Shown here in pieces: positions 62,607 to 64,000 of a stretch of 64,000 nucleotides of DNA. Positions within the stretch are counted from its first letter, which is position 1, and the number at the start of each line of letters is the position of its first letter. The notes beneath the pieces were generated by a model. That model made no database searches. It saw only the letters and a list, made by a program, of their open reading frames with translations, and had not been told where the DNA came from. This DNA is from Paramecium tetraurelia (Eukaryota; Ciliophora; Oligohymenophorea; Peniculida; Parameciidae): the NCBI RefSeq assembly GCF_000165425.1, contig NW_001799646.1, positions 4,981 through 68,980 on the forward strand. Reading direction: 5' to 3'. The translations under genes were made by a program, and so were the position numbers.

Positions 62607-63579
62607 ATGAGTTAGTATTGCATATATGAGGATCATAATGAAGGAACAATTATTGGAGTTTGCACAAAATTAAATTGCAAATATATGGGAGCATCATGCA
62701 GTACTTGTTTGTAATCATTCCATAACAAACATTTTTAAGAGTTTTTTTTAGATTTCAAAGGTTTATTACAAAATTGGTAATAGAAAATTAAAACTTATTG
62801 TAAATTAAAAAGTCTTTAATAGCAATTTAATAGACTTAATATTGATTTAGATGATATGATTGTTAGATTCAACATAGAAGTACAAGAATAAAACTTTGAA
62901 CATTATACACTATAAGAATTAAAAGCATTAACCCAAAAATTAGCATATCTAGGTTTAATAGAACAATATATAAATCCCTTAGAAGATTTAATTTAACGAA
63001 TGCATGCTTAAATCAAGTCTGTGAAAGATTTATCTCTCATTTAATTACGATTCTCTAACGAACTCAAGTCTGATAATATTGTTCTTAACATTCAAGGAAG
63101 TATTGCATCTACTTCTGATGAACACTTAGGCTTAGTTTTATGCGAAACTGGGGTTAATAAGGATTCGTAAGTGTAAGAATTTACTTTTAAGATTTTGAAA
63201 ATGGATTGGATGGCAATAGGAATTGGTCACAAAGATCATATCCAATGCAATAAAAAAAAATTTGATATTTGGGAGAATTCTTAGCACGGGTAGAAATTAT
63301 AAATATCTAAGATGCTACCTTATCGATTCAATTGGAAAAGTATTCTCTCCTGGAGATAATAATAATAAGAAAAACAATTTTAGTTTAAAAATAAATGATA
63401 TTATAACAGTTAAGGTAGATAAAACTAACAAAAATGTCTTATGGACAGATTAAAACAAGTAATAATTATCGGTAAAATTTGTGGAATAATCTTAGATAAT
63501 GGAATTTGATGTTAGTTAATGTATCTGTCCTGTGGTTTGTCTTCGCAAGTCTGAGGTATAAGTTATTTGTTAATCTTGA
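62607..63579 (+). CDS. B-box/SPRY-like protein
   Basis: N-terminal zinc-binding part with EDHNEGTIIGVCTKLNC and SCSTCLQSFHNKHF, a degenerate B-box. A helical spacer follows, then a SPRY-like C-terminal domain: KMDWMAIGIGHKDHIQ, SQHGCYLIDSIGKVFSPGD and INDIITVKVDKTNKN. A 22-nt intron near 63290 (ends AAG) restores the HGCYLIDS junction. About 315 residues. Many such genes exist in Paramecium; the domain pair suits protein recognition, perhaps E3-like, though no RING is visible. Stop TGA 63577-63579. Confidence 0.72.
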
Positions 63580-64000
63580 ATCAGAATTTATTTCATATCA
63601 AATTAATAAAGAAATAATTTTATTCTTCATTCTAATATATCTACTGGTTTTGATATCTGATATAAAATTGATCGTTAATAATAATAAAATTACAGTCTTC
63701 CTAAATAAGACATATGAAGAACGAGTTGAAGCAAAATAATAATTTGTAAATTGAAATAATTAATATTGTTAATATATTAATTATTAATGGTTATTATATT
63801 TATATATTAACGACTTGTCACTAATTTCAAAATAAAATTTGTTAATTTGATTCCTCTTAATACGAGTTTTAGCTTTGTTTTTTCGGTTGGACCAAAGCTT
63901 TATAGTGTTCTTGCACTAATATTTTGTATTTTTGTTTTTTTTGTTTTTTCCTCTTAAAGCTATTGCGAGCATTTATGAACCAATTTAATATCTTAATTAA
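63580..64000. other. Gene-free end of window
   Basis: AT-rich. A short plus frame to about 63739 is hydrophobic and lacks support. A T-rich tract (TTTTTTTGTTTTTT-like) lies near 63930-63950. No telomeric repeat is present, so the chromosome continues. Confidence 0.4.

Noticed and set aside
63740-64000. Chromosome end
   Set aside because: No G4T2 or G3T3 telomeric repeats are present in either orientation.

Overview
The window is nuclear DNA of a ciliate that reads TAA and TAG as glutamine and stops only at TGA. The long frames below are full of in-frame TAA and TAG but close on TGA. Nearly all introns are 19-37 nt, usually GTA...TAG, and removing them restores known protein families. Base composition is strongly AT-rich, gene packing is dense, and trichocyst matrix protein genes are present. 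All this points to a macronuclear chromosome of Paramecium, most likely the aurelia group; the species cannot be fixed from sequence alone. No telomere, transposon, CRISPR array, rRNA or tRNA was seen. Gene models here were built by hand translation with the ciliate code and by-eye splicing, so junctions are inferences.

Layout. 1-8 kb: end of a MORN_2-like repeat gene, a decayed gene relic, a coiled-coil gene, an MFS organic-cation-type transporter, SF-assemblin and a trichocyst matrix protein. 8.5-19.6 kb: a degenerate kinase, a broken MORN gene, a CFAP97/Hemingway protein and several lineage-restricted proteins. 19.9-25.3 kb: one giant multi-membrane PAS protein. 25.3-35.1 kb: PB1-like, axonemal-type and SHIPPO genes, a CDPK and a uracil phosphoribosyltransferase. 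35.2-45.3 kb: an R2R3 MYB factor, a PX-domain protein, a Ulp1-like protein, a four-helix membrane protein, a second trichocyst protein and a coiled-coil protein. 46.6-53 kb: a K+ channel with cyclic-nucleotide-binding domain, a C2HC zinc-finger protein and a NEK kinase. 53.7-63.6 kb: a TPR protein, an OFA-type MFS transporter, a CDCA7-type zinc-finger protein, coiled-coil genes and a B-box/SPRY-like gene.

The genes are not in operons; neighbours share themes rather than pathways. Cilium and cortex (SF-assemblin, CFAP97, SHIPPO, NEK, coiled-coil proteins), exocytosis (two trichocyst matrix proteins) and Ca2+/voltage signalling (CDPK, K+ channel, PAS protein) dominate. At least three stretches look like genes in decay, as expected in a lineage with past whole-genome duplications. 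The most interesting items are the CDCA7-type zinc-finger gene, a Ulp1-like fold without recognisable catalytic residues, a pseudokinase, and a repeat gene whose introns recur at the same place in successive repeats.
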